A stretch of DNA of 64,000 bases, from contig DATIFK010000012.1 of the NCBI GenBank assembly GCA_035455265.1, positions 1 through 64,000 of the forward strand. The letters run 5' to 3'. A program made the position numbers and the translations under genes. A model generated the notes under the pieces. That model did no database searches, had not been told where the DNA came from, and was given only the letters and a program-made list of their open reading frames with translations. The DNA comes from MGOM01 sp035455265 (GTDB lineage: Bacteria; Chloroflexota; Anaerolineae; Anaerolineales; E44-bin32). Shown piece after piece: positions 49,447 through 57,991 of this stretch. The first letter of the stretch is position 1; each line of letters opens with the position of its first letter.

Positions 49447-50706
49447 ATGCCCGAGCGGGACCTGGCCACCGAGGTCGACGACCTGCGCCGGTTGGTGGTG
49501 CGGCTGGCGCGGCTGGTGGAGGTCAGCGTGACGCTGAACTCCACCCTCGAGCCGCAGCGACTGCTCGAGTTCCTGATCCGTTCGGCCGCTGACCTGCTCG
49601 AGAGCGAGGCCGCCTCGATCCTGCTTGTCGACGAGAAGTCGCAACAGTTGTACTTCGCCGCTGCCACCGGGGCGGATCCGGCCGAGCTGCGCAAGATCCC
49701 CGTCCCGCTCGAGGGTTCGATCGCCGGAACCGTCTTTCGCGAGGACCGCCCGCTGATCATCAACGAGGTCGCCGGCGACCCCCGGCACTACCGCCAGGTG
49801 GGTGAGCGCATCCACTTCGAAACGCGCACGCTGATCGGCGTGCCGATGCGGATGCGCGAGCGGCGCATCGGCGTCATCGAAGCGGTCAACAAACGCCAGG
49901 GGGCCTTCGACGAGAACGACCTGCAGACCCTGTCGATCATCGCCTCGCAGGCGGCGGTCGCCATCCACAACGCCAATCTGATCGACGCCCTGCAGCGGGC
50001 CTACGACGAGCTGGGCAAGCTCGACAAGATGAAGAGCGACTTCATCGCCATCGCCTCGCACGAGCTGCGCACGCCGCTGGGCGTCATCCTGGGCTACGCC
50101 GCCCTGCTCAAGGAGGACGCCGACCAGGCCACCTCCGAACATGCCGCCGCCGTGTTGAACTCGGCCCTGCGGATGCGGGCGCTCATCGAAGCGATGACGA
50201 ACATGAACATGCTGCGCGTCGGCTCGGCCGAGATGGCCATGACGGTGCAGCCGCTGAGCCCCATTGTGGACGCCGCCGGCGACGAACTGGGGATGCTGAT
50301 CCGGGCCAAGGGGCAAACGTTGCAGCGTCATACCCCGCCGGAGCCGCTGCGGGCGATGACGGACGGCCCGAAGCTGACGATGGCTCTGACCAACTTGCTG
50401 AACAATGCCATGCGGTTCACGCCGGCCGGAGGCTCGATCGACCTGGGGTTGGAGCGTCATGGTTCGGAGGCCTGGCTGCGCGTGCGCGACAGCGGTGTCG
50501 GCATCCCCGCCGACCAGTTGGAGCGAGTCTTCGACCAGTTCTACCAGGTGGAGAACCACATGACGCGGCGGCACGAGGGGATCGGGCTGGGCCTGGCCAT
50601 CGTGCGGGCCATCGCCCAGGCCCATGGCGGCCGCGTCTGGGCGGAGAGTCAGGGCGTCGGCCAGGGCTCGACGTTCACGATTGCGCTGCCGCTGGTGTCG
50701 TCCTAG
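49447..50706 (+). CDS. GAF-domain sensor histidine kinase
   Basis: 419 aa, no membrane helix, so cytoplasmic. Short coiled coil, then a GAF domain (~residues 40-185), then HisKA (FIAIASHELRTPLGVILGYA, phospho-His) and HATPase_c (NLLNNAMRFTP N-box, VRDSGVGIP G1, VFDQFYQVEN F-box, GIGLGLAIVRAIAQAHGG G2). It autophosphorylates on His in response to a small-molecule or internal signal. No response regulator gene is adjacent, so it is an orphan kinase here. The ATG is preceded by a -10 box and not by a ribosome site. Confidence 0.92.
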   Translation: MPERDLATEVDDLRRLVVRLARLVEVSVTLNSTLEPQRLLEFLIRSAADLLESEAASILLVDEKSQQLYFAAATGADPAELRKIPVPLEGSIAGTVFREDRPLIINEVAGDPRHYRQVGERIHFETRTLIGVPMRMRERRIGVIEAVNKRQGAFDENDLQTLSIIASQAAVAIHNANLIDALQRAYDELGKLDKMKSDFIAIASHELRTPLGVILGYAALLKEDADQATSEHAAAVLNSALRMRALIEAMTNMNMLRVGSAEMAMTVQPLSPIVDAAGDELGMLIRAKGQTLQRHTPPEPLRAMTDGPKLTMALTNLLNNAMRFTPAGGSIDLGLERHGSEAWLRVRDSGVGIPADQLERVFDQFYQVENHMTRRHEGIGLGLAIVRAIAQAHGGRVWAESQGVGQGSTFTIALPLVSS

Positions 50707-50784
50707 CCCTCACCCCGACCCTCCCTTCCGCTTCGCTTCAGGGACCAAGGTCTCCCGCTCAGCGGGAGAGGGCATGGGGTGAGG
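50707..50784. repeat. CCTCACCCCGACCCTCCC palindromic repeat
   Basis: CCCTCACCCCGACCCTCCC with TCCCGCTCAGCGGGAGAGGG and GGGGTGAGGG. Between convergent genes; may terminate both. Confidence 0.7.
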
Positions 50785-50785
50785 G

Positions 50786-51040
50786 TCATCCCGTCTCGAA
50801 CACCTCGTCGCCGCGTCGGACCTTCTGGGCGACCTTCACCGCCACTTCGGTGCCGCCGGAGGCCTGAGCGACCGCCTTGTGTTCGACCTGGAGCGAGTCC
50901 AGCACTTGCTCGAAGTCGGTGTGGGCGCCGTGGAAGTGCACCAGCTGGCCTTGCTTGATGCCTCGGGCCAGCCGCAGCACGGCGACCTGGATGTGATCGT
51001 AGTAGTGGATGATTTCTCCTACTCGGTCTCCCTCCGCCAT
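50786..51040 (-). CDS. Small translation-elongation-factor-like (EF-Tu domain 2 fold) protein
   Basis: 84 aa. MAEGDRVGEIIHYYDHIQVAVLRLARGIKQGQLVHFHGAHTDFEQVLDSLQVEHKAVAQASGGTEVAVKVAQKVRRGDEVFET has the beta-barrel pattern of EF-Tu domain 2, with no GTPase domain. Such proteins occur in Chloroflexota, Thermus and others; function unsettled. AAGGAGG lies 7 nt before ATG 51040; the frame's long upstream extension comes from the repeat sequence. Confidence 0.82.
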   Translation of the reverse strand: MAEGDRVGEIIHYYDHIQVAVLRLARGIKQGQLVHFHGAHTDFEQVLDSLQVEHKAVAQASGGTEVAVKVAQKVRRGDEVFETG

Positions 51041-51119
51041 GGCCGCCTCCTTGTCTGCTGGCCCGGGCCCAAGCCGCCGGGCGCGCCTCAAACCTGCCCC
51101 CATTCTCGCGCCGCTTGTA

Positions 51120-51211
51120 CCGGTTCCCAGTTCCCAGTCACCAGTTTCCAGTCTCACTGTTCCGGGCCGTGCGGGAAACTGGAAACCGGAAACTGGGAAC
51201 TGGAGACTGGC
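51120..51211. repeat. CAGTTCCCAGTCACCAG inverted repeat
   Basis: TTCCCAGTTCCCAGTCACCA and GGAAACTGGGAACTGGAGAC arms; strong palindrome upstream of the EF-like gene on the minus strand. Confidence 0.75.
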
Positions 51212-51218
51212 GTGCCGG

Positions 51219-51845
51219 CTATCCCTCTTCCCCCAGATACCTCCCGGCGGCGGACCCGGGACGGTGCGGGTGTTCCTGGCGCTCCTGGCGCCAGGCATCG
51301 ATGCGGGCTGTGAGCTGGTTGCTGAAGGCCATCCAGTCGTCGACCACGATGAGCAACCCCGTCAGGTCGGGTGCGAAGAAGGGCCGGCTGAAGAACAGGC
51401 GCAGCAGGCCGAGCGGCAGAGGCATCTCCTTCAGGTCGACGCCGACGGCGGTGCGGCCGTAGAACGGCGCCACGAGATCCCGGTCGCCGGAACGCAGCGA
51501 CGAGGCAGGGAACGTCCGCGCCAGATCGACCGGCCGCGTGGCCTGGATCCGGCGGTACGAGATCTTGAGACGGTAGATGGGAGTCTGCAGGCGGAGGTGG
51601 TCCTGCCGGGCCTGGGCGTAGGCGAACGCCGGGGCGATCAGGGTGAAGAGGCCGTAGCCCAGGGCGACCACGCCGCCCGAAAAGGCCCACGCGTCGGCCG
51701 GCGGGCGTGGCCAATCGACAACGCCTCGGGCGACCAATACCCACAGCGATAGGAGGAGAATGGCCAGCACCAGGGCCGTGCTTCGATGGCGGGTAACAGC
51801 CCTCCGGTAGAGCAGGAGAGGAAAGCGGTCACCGCTGTCCGTCAT
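51219..51845 (-). CDS. Hypothetical two-span membrane protein
   Basis: 208 aa. Helices ALVLAILLLSLWVLVARGVV and VVALGYGLFTLIAPAFAYA, then a soluble C-terminal ~130-residue domain (HLRLQTPIYRLKISYRRIQATRP, APDLTGLLIVVDDWMAFSNQL) that may be a bacterial PH-like fold; the family is unproven. Start overlaps the end of the endonuclease III gene by 17 bp (same strand). Confidence 0.65.
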   Translation of the reverse strand: MTDSGDRFPLLLYRRAVTRHRSTALVLAILLLSLWVLVARGVVDWPRPPADAWAFSGGVVALGYGLFTLIAPAFAYAQARQDHLRLQTPIYRLKISYRRIQATRPVDLARTFPASSLRSGDRDLVAPFYGRTAVGVDLKEMPLPLGLLRLFFSRPFFAPDLTGLLIVVDDWMAFSNQLTARIDAWRQERQEHPHRPGSAAGRYLGEEG

Positions 51846-52533
51846 GGGCTCTCCTTCGGCGCGCCGGGCGCTTCTGGCGGGCGTAGTACTCGCACAAGTC
51901 GTTCAGCGGACACCCAGGGCAGTCCGGGCGGCGCGGGTGGCAGATCTCGCGCCCGAGCCGGATGAGATTCAAATGGGCGTCCTTGTACATCGCGGGCAGG
52001 AACAGCTTCGCCAGCCGTTCATGGGCGCGTTCGGCGGTCATTGTCGGCGGGCGCAAGCCCAGGCGCCCACTGACACGGTAGATGTGAGTGTCGACGGGGA
52101 AGGCAGGCATGTCCAGGGAGAACAGCATCACGATGGCAGCCGTCTTGGGTCCGATGCCGGGGAAGCGCCGGAGCCAGGCCCGTGCTTCCTCCGGCGGCCA
52201 GCCGCGTAGGAATTCCAGATCGAGGGCGCCGTGCTCGGCCGTCAGCGCGCGCAGGAACCCCTGGATGCGCGGGGCCTTCTGCTGGGCCAAACCACCGTTG
52301 CGGATGGCGGCGATCACGGACCGACGAGGCGCGTCGCGCACGCCTTCCCAGGTCGGGAAGCGAGCGCGCAGGGAGGTGAAGGACCGATCACGGTTTACGT
52401 CGTTCGTGTTCTGAGACAGGATGGTCGAGATGACCTCGTCGAGCGGCGGGAGAGGGTGGCGCCAGACCGCCGGCCCGTAGTGGGCCATCAGGCGGCGGTT
52501 CACGGTGCGTGCTCTGCGGGCGGCGGAGTCCAC
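51829..52533 (-). CDS. nth: Endonuclease III-like base-excision DNA glycosylase
   Basis: 234 aa. HhH motif FPGIGPKTAAIVML with the catalytic Lys, PVDTHIYRVSGRL with the catalytic Asp, and a C-terminal [4Fe-4S] cluster C-x6-C-x2-C-x5-C (CHPRRPDCPGCPLNDLC). Removes oxidised pyrimidines and nicks the DNA. 4Fe-4S version, unlike cluster-free relatives. Confidence 0.93.
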   Translation of the reverse strand: MDSAARRARTVNRRLMAHYGPAVWRHPLPPLDEVISTILSQNTNDVNRDRSFTSLRARFPTWEGVRDAPRRSVIAAIRNGGLAQQKAPRIQGFLRALTAEHGALDLEFLRGWPPEEARAWLRRFPGIGPKTAAIVMLFSLDMPAFPVDTHIYRVSGRLGLRPPTMTAERAHERLAKLFLPAMYKDAHLNLIRLGREICHPRRPDCPGCPLNDLCEYYARQKRPARRRRAHDGQR

Positions 52534-52549
52534 GAGGGCATTCTAGCAT

Positions 52550-52702
52550 TCAGCTGTCCACCGTCAGTCCCTCACCCCAACCCCTCTCCCGCGCAGCGGG
52601 AGAGGGGCCTCTCGAAGGAACACCCGCTGCACCCGTCAGGTCCCGGAAGGGCTCCCTTCGCTCTCGGGACACGGAAGGCTGAAGGCTGACAGCTGACAGC
52701 TC
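52550..52702. repeat. CAGCTGTCC repeat with CCTCACCCCAACCCC element
   Basis: Two elements: a CAGCTGTCCACCGTCAGTC/GGAAGGCTGACAGCTGACAGC pair and, inside, CCTCACCCCAACCCCTCTCC with GCGGGAGAGGGG. Divergent intergenic region. Confidence 0.7.
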
Positions 52703-52711
52703 CTTCCCCCG

Positions 52712-52739
52712 TTGACCGCGCCTGAAACCTTGCTATACT
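52712..52739 (+). promoter_or_regulatory. Sigma-70-type promoter of the phosphoesterase gene
   Basis: TTGACC, a 16-nt spacer, TATACT. About 80 nt of leader before the TTG start. Confidence 0.7.
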
Positions 52740-52825
52740 GTCCCCGGACGGTCCGGTTGGCCGTCCCACCCCACCAACCCACAACACCCCGCGCCCACGG
52801 CCTCCCCTTCCCCCAGGAGCCCACG

Positions 52826-53770
52826 TTGATTCGCCTGTTCTTCGCCACCGACGTCCACGGCTCCGACATTTGCTGGAAGAAGTTCCTCAACGCGGCCAAG
52901 TTCTACGAAGCCCAGGTATTGGTGCTGGGCGGCGACATGACCGGCAAGGCCCTCGTGCCGATCTCGCGCCAGGCCGACGGTCGCTGGAAGGCGACCCTGC
53001 TGCAGCAGGATTTCGTGCTGAGCGACGAGGGCGAGGTCGCCGACATGGAGCGGCGGGTGGCCAGCCGAGGCTACTATCCGTTCCGCACCGATCCCGATCA
53101 GCTGGCCGAGTTTGAGGCGGCCCCGGCGAAGGTGGACGACCTGTTCCGGCACCACATGCTCGACACGCTGCAGCGCTGGATGGATCTGGCGGACCAGAAG
53201 CTCGACGGGTCCGGCGTGCGATGCTACGTCTGCCCCGGCAACGACGACCAGGTCGATACCGACGAGATCGTCCGGCGGGCCCGCCGGGTGGAGCTGGCCG
53301 AGGGCCGGGCGATCGACCTGGGCGACGGATTCACCATGATCAGCACCGGGTGGGCCAACATCACCCCGTGGAAGACGTTTCGTGAGCTGCCGGAAGCGGA
53401 GCTGGCCGAAAAGCTCGAGGCGATGACGTCGCTCGTGCCGGAGATGGGCCGGGCAGTGTTCAACTTCCATTGCCCGCCCTTCGGCACGAACCTGGATGAA
53501 GCCCCGGAAGTCGATGAGGATCTCAACGTGCGCGACGCCGGCCGGGCTTTGATTCACGTCGGCAGTACGGCCGTGCGTGAGTCGATCCTCAAGCACCAGC
53601 CGCTGCTTTCGTTGCACGGACACATCCATGAGGCCAAAGGATTGGACCGCCTCGGCAAGACATTGGCCATCAACCCCGGCAGCCTGTATGAGCAGGGCGT
53701 GTTGCAGGGCGTCGTCCTTGAGCTTGACGCCCGCCGCGGCATTCGCAACTACGCCCTGACGACGGGGTGA
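52826..53770 (+). CDS. Metallophosphoesterase
   Basis: 314 aa. Calcineurin-like metal motifs in order: FFATDVHGSD, VLGGDMTGK, CPGNDD, FNFHCPP, LHGHIHEAKG. Hydrolyses phosphoester bonds; substrate unknown. TTG 52826 is chosen because AGGAG lies 8 nt upstream; the frame's earlier start lies over the promoter -35 box (TTGACC at 52712). Confidence 0.9.
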   Translation: MIRLFFATDVHGSDICWKKFLNAAKFYEAQVLVLGGDMTGKALVPISRQADGRWKATLLQQDFVLSDEGEVADMERRVASRGYYPFRTDPDQLAEFEAAPAKVDDLFRHHMLDTLQRWMDLADQKLDGSGVRCYVCPGNDDQVDTDEIVRRARRVELAEGRAIDLGDGFTMISTGWANITPWKTFRELPEAELAEKLEAMTSLVPEMGRAVFNFHCPPFGTNLDEAPEVDEDLNVRDAGRALIHVGSTAVRESILKHQPLLSLHGHIHEAKGLDRLGKTLAINPGSLYEQGVLQGVVLELDARRGIRNYALTTG

Positions 53771-53848
53771 AGGGAAGGAGGTGCCGCCGCTCCTGAGTCT
53801 GTCGCCGGCTCTGCCGGCCCCATTCCGAATCTGTCGGAGGAGGCAACC

Positions 53849-55513
53849 GTGACTGAGGCTACGCTGTTCCTGCGCAAGGCGACCGGCCTGGTCCGTTCGT
53901 GGGCCGTCTTCGACGCCTTCATCTACGCGTTCTTCTCGATCAACCTGGTCACCCTGGGGCTGTACATCATCAGTCAGATGTACTACTTCGAGGGCGGGCT
54001 GATCCCGGCCATGCTCATCAGCGGGCTCATCATCCTGGCCGAGTGTGTCGTCTATGCCGGGCTGATCGCCGTCATGCCGCGGGCCGGCGGCGACTACGTC
54101 TGGCAGAGCCGCATCCTGGGCGGTTTCCTTGGATTCGTGCTGGCCGTGACCGGCTGGTGGTTCATCCTGTGGCTGTGGACCCCGCTGTATGCCGACATGC
54201 TGCGGCACATCTTCTTCGTGCCGCTGCTGGGCGTGCTGGGCTTCAAGGAACTGGCGCTCGATGTCGCCTGGAATCCCAACTGGTGGATGGCGGTGGTCGT
54301 CATCACCTTGATCTTCGTCACCGTCGTCATCGCGCTGGGGATGAAGACCTACGCCCGGATCCAGAAGTTCTGCTTCTGGGTCGGCAATGCCGGGCTGGCG
54401 GCGGTCTGCCTGATGCTGCTGTTCACCAACAACGCCCAGTTCCAGGCCGGCCTGGAGGCCAACGCCACGAAGCTCTTCGGAGCGGCACCCGGGGTGTATC
54501 AGGCGACCCTGGCCGCCGGCGAGGCGGCCGGGGGAATCACGCCGCTGTTCGGCGGGACGCTGCTGGCCATCTTCCTGGTCATGCCTTACCTGGTGTTCTT
54601 CAACCTGTGGCCCAACTGGGGCGCGACCCTGTACGGCGAAGTCAAAGGGGCGGATGACTTCCGCAAGAACCTGAAGGGCATGGCCTACGCCCTGATCCTG
54701 ACCACCGTCCTGGGGATCGTGTTCTTCGTGCTCATCAACCGCACCATGACCTGGGAGTTCATGCGCAGCGCCAACGCGGCGTACTGGAATTACCGCTGGG
54801 GCTATACCACCGAGGCGCCGCCGCTGAACTTCTGGCCCTATCCGGCTCTGCTGGCCGTGTTCACCACCACCAGCCCGGTGCTTCAGGCGATCGTCCTGCT
54901 GGCGATGAGCATGTGGTTCTTCGGCTGGGCCGGCACGGTCTTCCTGTCCTCGACGCGGGTGATCTTCGCCGCCGCGTTCGACCGCATCCTTCCGGAGGCG
55001 GTGGCGTCGCTTGAGCCGCGCACCCGCACACCCATCTGGGCGATCGTCCTGATGGTCGTGCCCGGCCTGATCGTGTCGTACCTGTACGTGTACAACGTGT
55101 CGCTGGGCGGCTCGGGCTTCGCCTCCATCACTCTGGCGTCGACCCTGGTGATCGCCGTGACCTACCTGGGGTCGACCATCGCCGCCATCCTGCTGCCGTA
55201 CGTAAAGCCCGATCTGTACCAGGCCTCGCCGATCGCCAAGTACAAGGTGCTCGGCCTGCCGCTGATCAGCGTCGCCGGCGTGATCTTCGGCGCCTTCCTG
55301 GTCTTCCTGTTGTACGAGTGGCTGCTCGACCCGAACGCCCTGTACGGCATCGGCTACTCGGTCAACGAGGCCGGCCTCAAGAACGGCGCCTCGCTGATCT
55401 TCATGGGCGCCATGTACCTGTTGGCGATCATCATCTACATCGTGGCCAAGATGATGCGCAGGAGCCAGGGCATCGACGTCGACAAGATCTACAAGGAGAT
55501 CCCGGTCGAGTAG
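53849..55513 (+). CDS. APC-superfamily amino acid permease
   Basis: 554 aa, about 12 helices. N-terminal SWAVFDAFIYAFFSINLVTLG (unusual first helix), PRAGGDYVWQSRILGG with the APC Gly-Gly motif, then WAGTVFLSSTRVIFAAAFDRILPEAVASLEPRTRTPIWAI, a strong APC signature. Imports amino acids or amines by proton or sodium coupling; substrate unknown. GTG start with GGAGGAGG just upstream. A terminator hairpin follows at 55636. Confidence 0.88.
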   Translation: MTEATLFLRKATGLVRSWAVFDAFIYAFFSINLVTLGLYIISQMYYFEGGLIPAMLISGLIILAECVVYAGLIAVMPRAGGDYVWQSRILGGFLGFVLAVTGWWFILWLWTPLYADMLRHIFFVPLLGVLGFKELALDVAWNPNWWMAVVVITLIFVTVVIALGMKTYARIQKFCFWVGNAGLAAVCLMLLFTNNAQFQAGLEANATKLFGAAPGVYQATLAAGEAAGGITPLFGGTLLAIFLVMPYLVFFNLWPNWGATLYGEVKGADDFRKNLKGMAYALILTTVLGIVFFVLINRTMTWEFMRSANAAYWNYRWGYTTEAPPLNFWPYPALLAVFTTTSPVLQAIVLLAMSMWFFGWAGTVFLSSTRVIFAAAFDRILPEAVASLEPRTRTPIWAIVLMVVPGLIVSYLYVYNVSLGGSGFASITLASTLVIAVTYLGSTIAAILLPYVKPDLYQASPIAKYKVLGLPLISVAGVIFGAFLVFLLYEWLLDPNALYGIGYSVNEAGLKNGASLIFMGAMYLLAIIIYIVAKMMRRSQGIDVDKIYKEIPVE

Positions 55514-55556
55514 CGCTCGAGGAGGAGTTCCAAGCGGTTCTGGAGAGTTCCCTCGG

Positions 55557-55634
55557 CCTCACCCCCTTGCCCCCTCTCCGCTGAGGGACGTGACCCAGCC
55601 TGAGCCAGGGTCTGGCGGAGAGGGGGAGAGGTCT
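55557..55634. repeat. CCTCACCCCCTTGCCCCCTC repeat
   Basis: CCTCACCCCCTTGCCCCCTC with CTCTCCGCTGAGGG and GCGGAGAGGGGGAGAGG; another copy of the CCTCACCCC element. Confidence 0.65.
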
Positions 55635-55635
55635 T

Positions 55636-55666
55636 AGGAGGCGGGGGCCGAAGGCCCCCGCCTCCT
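55636..55666 (+). terminator. Rho-independent terminator-like hairpin
   Basis: Perfect 14-bp stem AGGAGGCGGGGGCC / GGCCCCCGCCTCCT with a GAA loop, followed by TTT. Past the permease stop. Confidence 0.75.
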
Positions 55667-55710
55667 TTGGAAACCAGTTCCCCTCCCGGCTGGGAGGCGG
55701 ACAGGCAGGC

Positions 55711-56463
55711 ATGGCAACGCTGGCAGACGGACGTGACGAAGCGCGGCGGATCATTGCCGAGGCCGAAGGGCGCGGGTTGGTGCTGCGCCTGTTCGGAGGC
55801 CTGGCGGTAGCGGTGCATTCCCCGAGCGCGGGGCACCGCGGCCTGGAGCGGAGCTATCTCGATCTGGATTTCCTTTCGAGCGAACGGCGGGGCTTCCGCC
55901 TGGAGCCGTTCTTCGCCGAGCTCGGCTACGAGGCCAACCGCGGCTTCAACCTCTACAACGGAGACCGCCGGCTGTTGTTCTACGACGGCGCGCAGCAGCG
56001 CCAGGTCGACGTGTTCCTGGGCACGTTCACGATGTGTCACACCATCCCCCTCGCCGATCGCCTGGCCGTCGAAGGGATCACGCTCCCGCTGGCCGAACTG
56101 CTCCTGACCAAACTGCAGATTGTCGAGATGAACGAGAAGGACACCCGGGATGTCGCCGCGCTTCTGTTGGACCATCCCCTGGGCCCGACGGACGGTGAGG
56201 CGGTCAATCTGCCTCGACTCGAAGCCCTGTGCAGCGACGACTGGGGGTTGTGGAAGACGGTCAGCCTGAGTTTGGACAAAGTCGAACAATCGGTCGCGGC
56301 GTTGGACCTGGAACCGCAGGCCCGCACGACGGTCCTGGATCGGGTGGGGGAGCTGCGGCGCGCCCTGGAGGGAGCCCCCAAGACCCTGCGCTGGCGCCTG
56401 CGGGCGCGAGTCGGTGAGCGGGTGCGGTGGTATGAACTTCCGGAGGAAGTCCGCCGGGGATAG
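55711..56463 (+). CDS. Nucleotidyltransferase-like protein (AbiEii/COG2253-type)
   Basis: 250 aa. GLVLRLFGGLAVAVHSP (GG of a nucleotidyltransferase loop), RSYLDLDFLSS with the Asp-x-Asp, then ITLPLAELLLTKLQIVEMNEKDTRDVAALLL. This order matches minimal nucleotidyltransferase or AbiEii-like toxins in general plan. No paired antitoxin-like gene adjacent. Function not assigned. Confidence 0.65.
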   Translation: MATLADGRDEARRIIAEAEGRGLVLRLFGGLAVAVHSPSAGHRGLERSYLDLDFLSSERRGFRLEPFFAELGYEANRGFNLYNGDRRLLFYDGAQQRQVDVFLGTFTMCHTIPLADRLAVEGITLPLAELLLTKLQIVEMNEKDTRDVAALLLDHPLGPTDGEAVNLPRLEALCSDDWGLWKTVSLSLDKVEQSVAALDLEPQARTTVLDRVGELRRALEGAPKTLRWRLRARVGERVRWYELPEEVRRG

Positions 56464-56478
56464 CTCGGGGGTTGGGAA

Positions 56479-56506
56479 TTGACAGCCCGGCGAGAGATGT
56501 TATAGT
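56479..56506 (+). promoter_or_regulatory. Strong sigma-70-type promoter of the ABC importer operon
   Basis: TTGACA, a 16-nt spacer, TATAGT. Gives a leader of about 220 nt before the solute-binding protein gene. Confidence 0.8.
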
Positions 56507-56730
56507 TGCGGGACCAGATCGATCCCACGGACCGTTTCCAACAAACCATGCGCCATTTCTGGTCGCCCCGCGGATGTCCGCGGGGTCCATCTTTGGGGGT
56601 ACGTGTGGGAGGTGACTGGATCTAAACCCCTTCGCGTGAGTCTCCCGTCCGTCGCCCTGGCTGGGGAGGGGGCGGACTCTCCAGACGGCCCCGTCGAATC
56701 CGAGAACGTCCTTTCTAAGGAGGATGAGAG
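56507..56730 (+). promoter_or_regulatory. Long leader with hairpin before the binding-protein gene
   Basis: A perfect 9-bp stem CCCCGCGGA/TCCGCGGGG (56566-56585) lies inside the leader, followed by a TCCATCTTT run. I recognise no riboswitch class. Leader length and stem suggest transcription control or a new RNA element. Confidence 0.5.
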
Positions 56731-57903
56731 ATGAGAGTTCGATTTGCACGGAGCTTGCCGGTGCTGTTGGTGGTGGCGCTGTTGGCGGCCTGTGGGGCGC
56801 CGACGGCCGCCCCGACGTCGCCTCCGGCGGCTGAACCGACCAGCCCGCCGGCAGCCGAGCCGACCAGTGCGCCGGAGATGAGCGCCATGGACGCCCTCAT
56901 CGCCGCCGCCCAGGCCGAAGGCACGCTCACCACGATCGCCCTGCCCGACGACTGGTGCAACTACCGCGAGGTCATCGACACCTTCAAGGCCAAGTACGGG
57001 TTGGATGTCACCGAGCTCAACCCGGACGCCGGCTCGGGTGACGAGATCGAGGCCATCAAGGCCAACATGAACAACCCCGGGCCTCAGGCGCCGGACGTGG
57101 TCGACGTCGGCTTCTCGTTCGGCGAGGAGAACGTCGATCTGTTTGAGCCGTACAAGGTCTCGACCTGGGACTCGATCCCGGCGTCGGCCAAGGACCCGGA
57201 CGGCTACTGGTACGGTGACTACTACGGCGTCATGGCCTTCCTGGTCAACACCGATGTTCAGCCGAACGTCCCGCACGACTGGGCCGATCTGCTGGACCCG
57301 ATGTACAGAGGCCAGGTGGCGCTCTCGGGTGATCCGCGCACGTCCAACCAGGCGATCCAGGCGGTCTATGCCGCCGGCCTGGCCAACGGCGGATCGCTGG
57401 ACAACGCCCAGCCGGGGCTGGATTTCTTCGCCCAGTTGAACGCCGGCGGGAACGGCAACTTCGTTCCGGTGATCGCCAACAACGGCTTGGTGGCCAAGGG
57501 CGAGACGCCGGTTCGCCTCACCTGGGACTACAACGGCCTGGCGGCCATCGACTCGTTTGCCGGGAATCCGAAGGCGGAGCTGGTCATCCCCGCCTCGGGT
57601 CGCTTCGGCGGCGTTTACGTTCAGGCGATCAGCAAATACGCTCCACATCCGAATGCGGCCAAGCTGTGGATGGAGTTCCTGTATTCGGATGAGGGCCAGA
57701 CCCTCTGGATGAAGGGATACTGCCACCCGATTCGGGAGGAAGACATGCGGGCCCGGGGCGTCATCCCCGCCGACCTGCTGGCCAAGCTCCCGGACGTGTC
57801 GGGCGCGCTGTTCCCCACGCCGGCCCAGTTGGCGGCGGCCAAGGTCCTGATCACCACGCAGTGGGATACGGTGGTCGGCGCCAACGTCCAGGCGGCCCCG
57901 TAA
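56731..57903 (+). CDS. ABC importer solute-binding lipoprotein
   Basis: 390 aa. Signal peptide ending LLAAC|GAP, a Pro/Thr/Ala linker, then a periplasmic-type binding fold: GTLTTIALPDDWCNYREVIDTFKAKYGLDV, PDVVDVGFSFG, YGVMAFLVNTD, VRLTWDYNGLAAIDS, WMEFLYSDEGQTLWMKGY. This is the family of iron/polyamine/2-aminoethylphosphonate-binding proteins (SBP_bac_6/8-like). Substrate not shown by sequence. AAGGAGG 7 nt before ATG. Confidence 0.88.
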   Translation: MRVRFARSLPVLLVVALLAACGAPTAAPTSPPAAEPTSPPAAEPTSAPEMSAMDALIAAAQAEGTLTTIALPDDWCNYREVIDTFKAKYGLDVTELNPDAGSGDEIEAIKANMNNPGPQAPDVVDVGFSFGEENVDLFEPYKVSTWDSIPASAKDPDGYWYGDYYGVMAFLVNTDVQPNVPHDWADLLDPMYRGQVALSGDPRTSNQAIQAVYAAGLANGGSLDNAQPGLDFFAQLNAGGNGNFVPVIANNGLVAKGETPVRLTWDYNGLAAIDSFAGNPKAELVIPASGRFGGVYVQAISKYAPHPNAAKLWMEFLYSDEGQTLWMKGYCHPIREEDMRARGVIPADLLAKLPDVSGALFPTPAQLAAAKVLITTQWDTVVGANVQAAP

Positions 57904-57923
57904 TCTGAGCCAAGACGACACGG

Positions 57924-57964
57924 GCGAGACCCCGCCCTGAGCTAGTCGAAGGGCGGGGTCTCGC
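57924..57964 (+). terminator. Intra-operon attenuating hairpin
   Basis: 15-bp perfect stem GCGAGACCCCGCCCT / AGGGCGGGGTCTCGC with an 11-nt loop between the binding-protein and permease genes. Such stems let the binding protein be made in excess. Confidence 0.75.
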
Positions 57965-57991
57965 TCCCTCAACCCGGAGGAACCCCCAGGC

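Noticed and set aside
55711..56463. Type IV toxin-antitoxin (AbiE) pair
   Set aside because: A nucleotidyltransferase-like protein is present, but no AbiEi-like antitoxin gene lies next to it.
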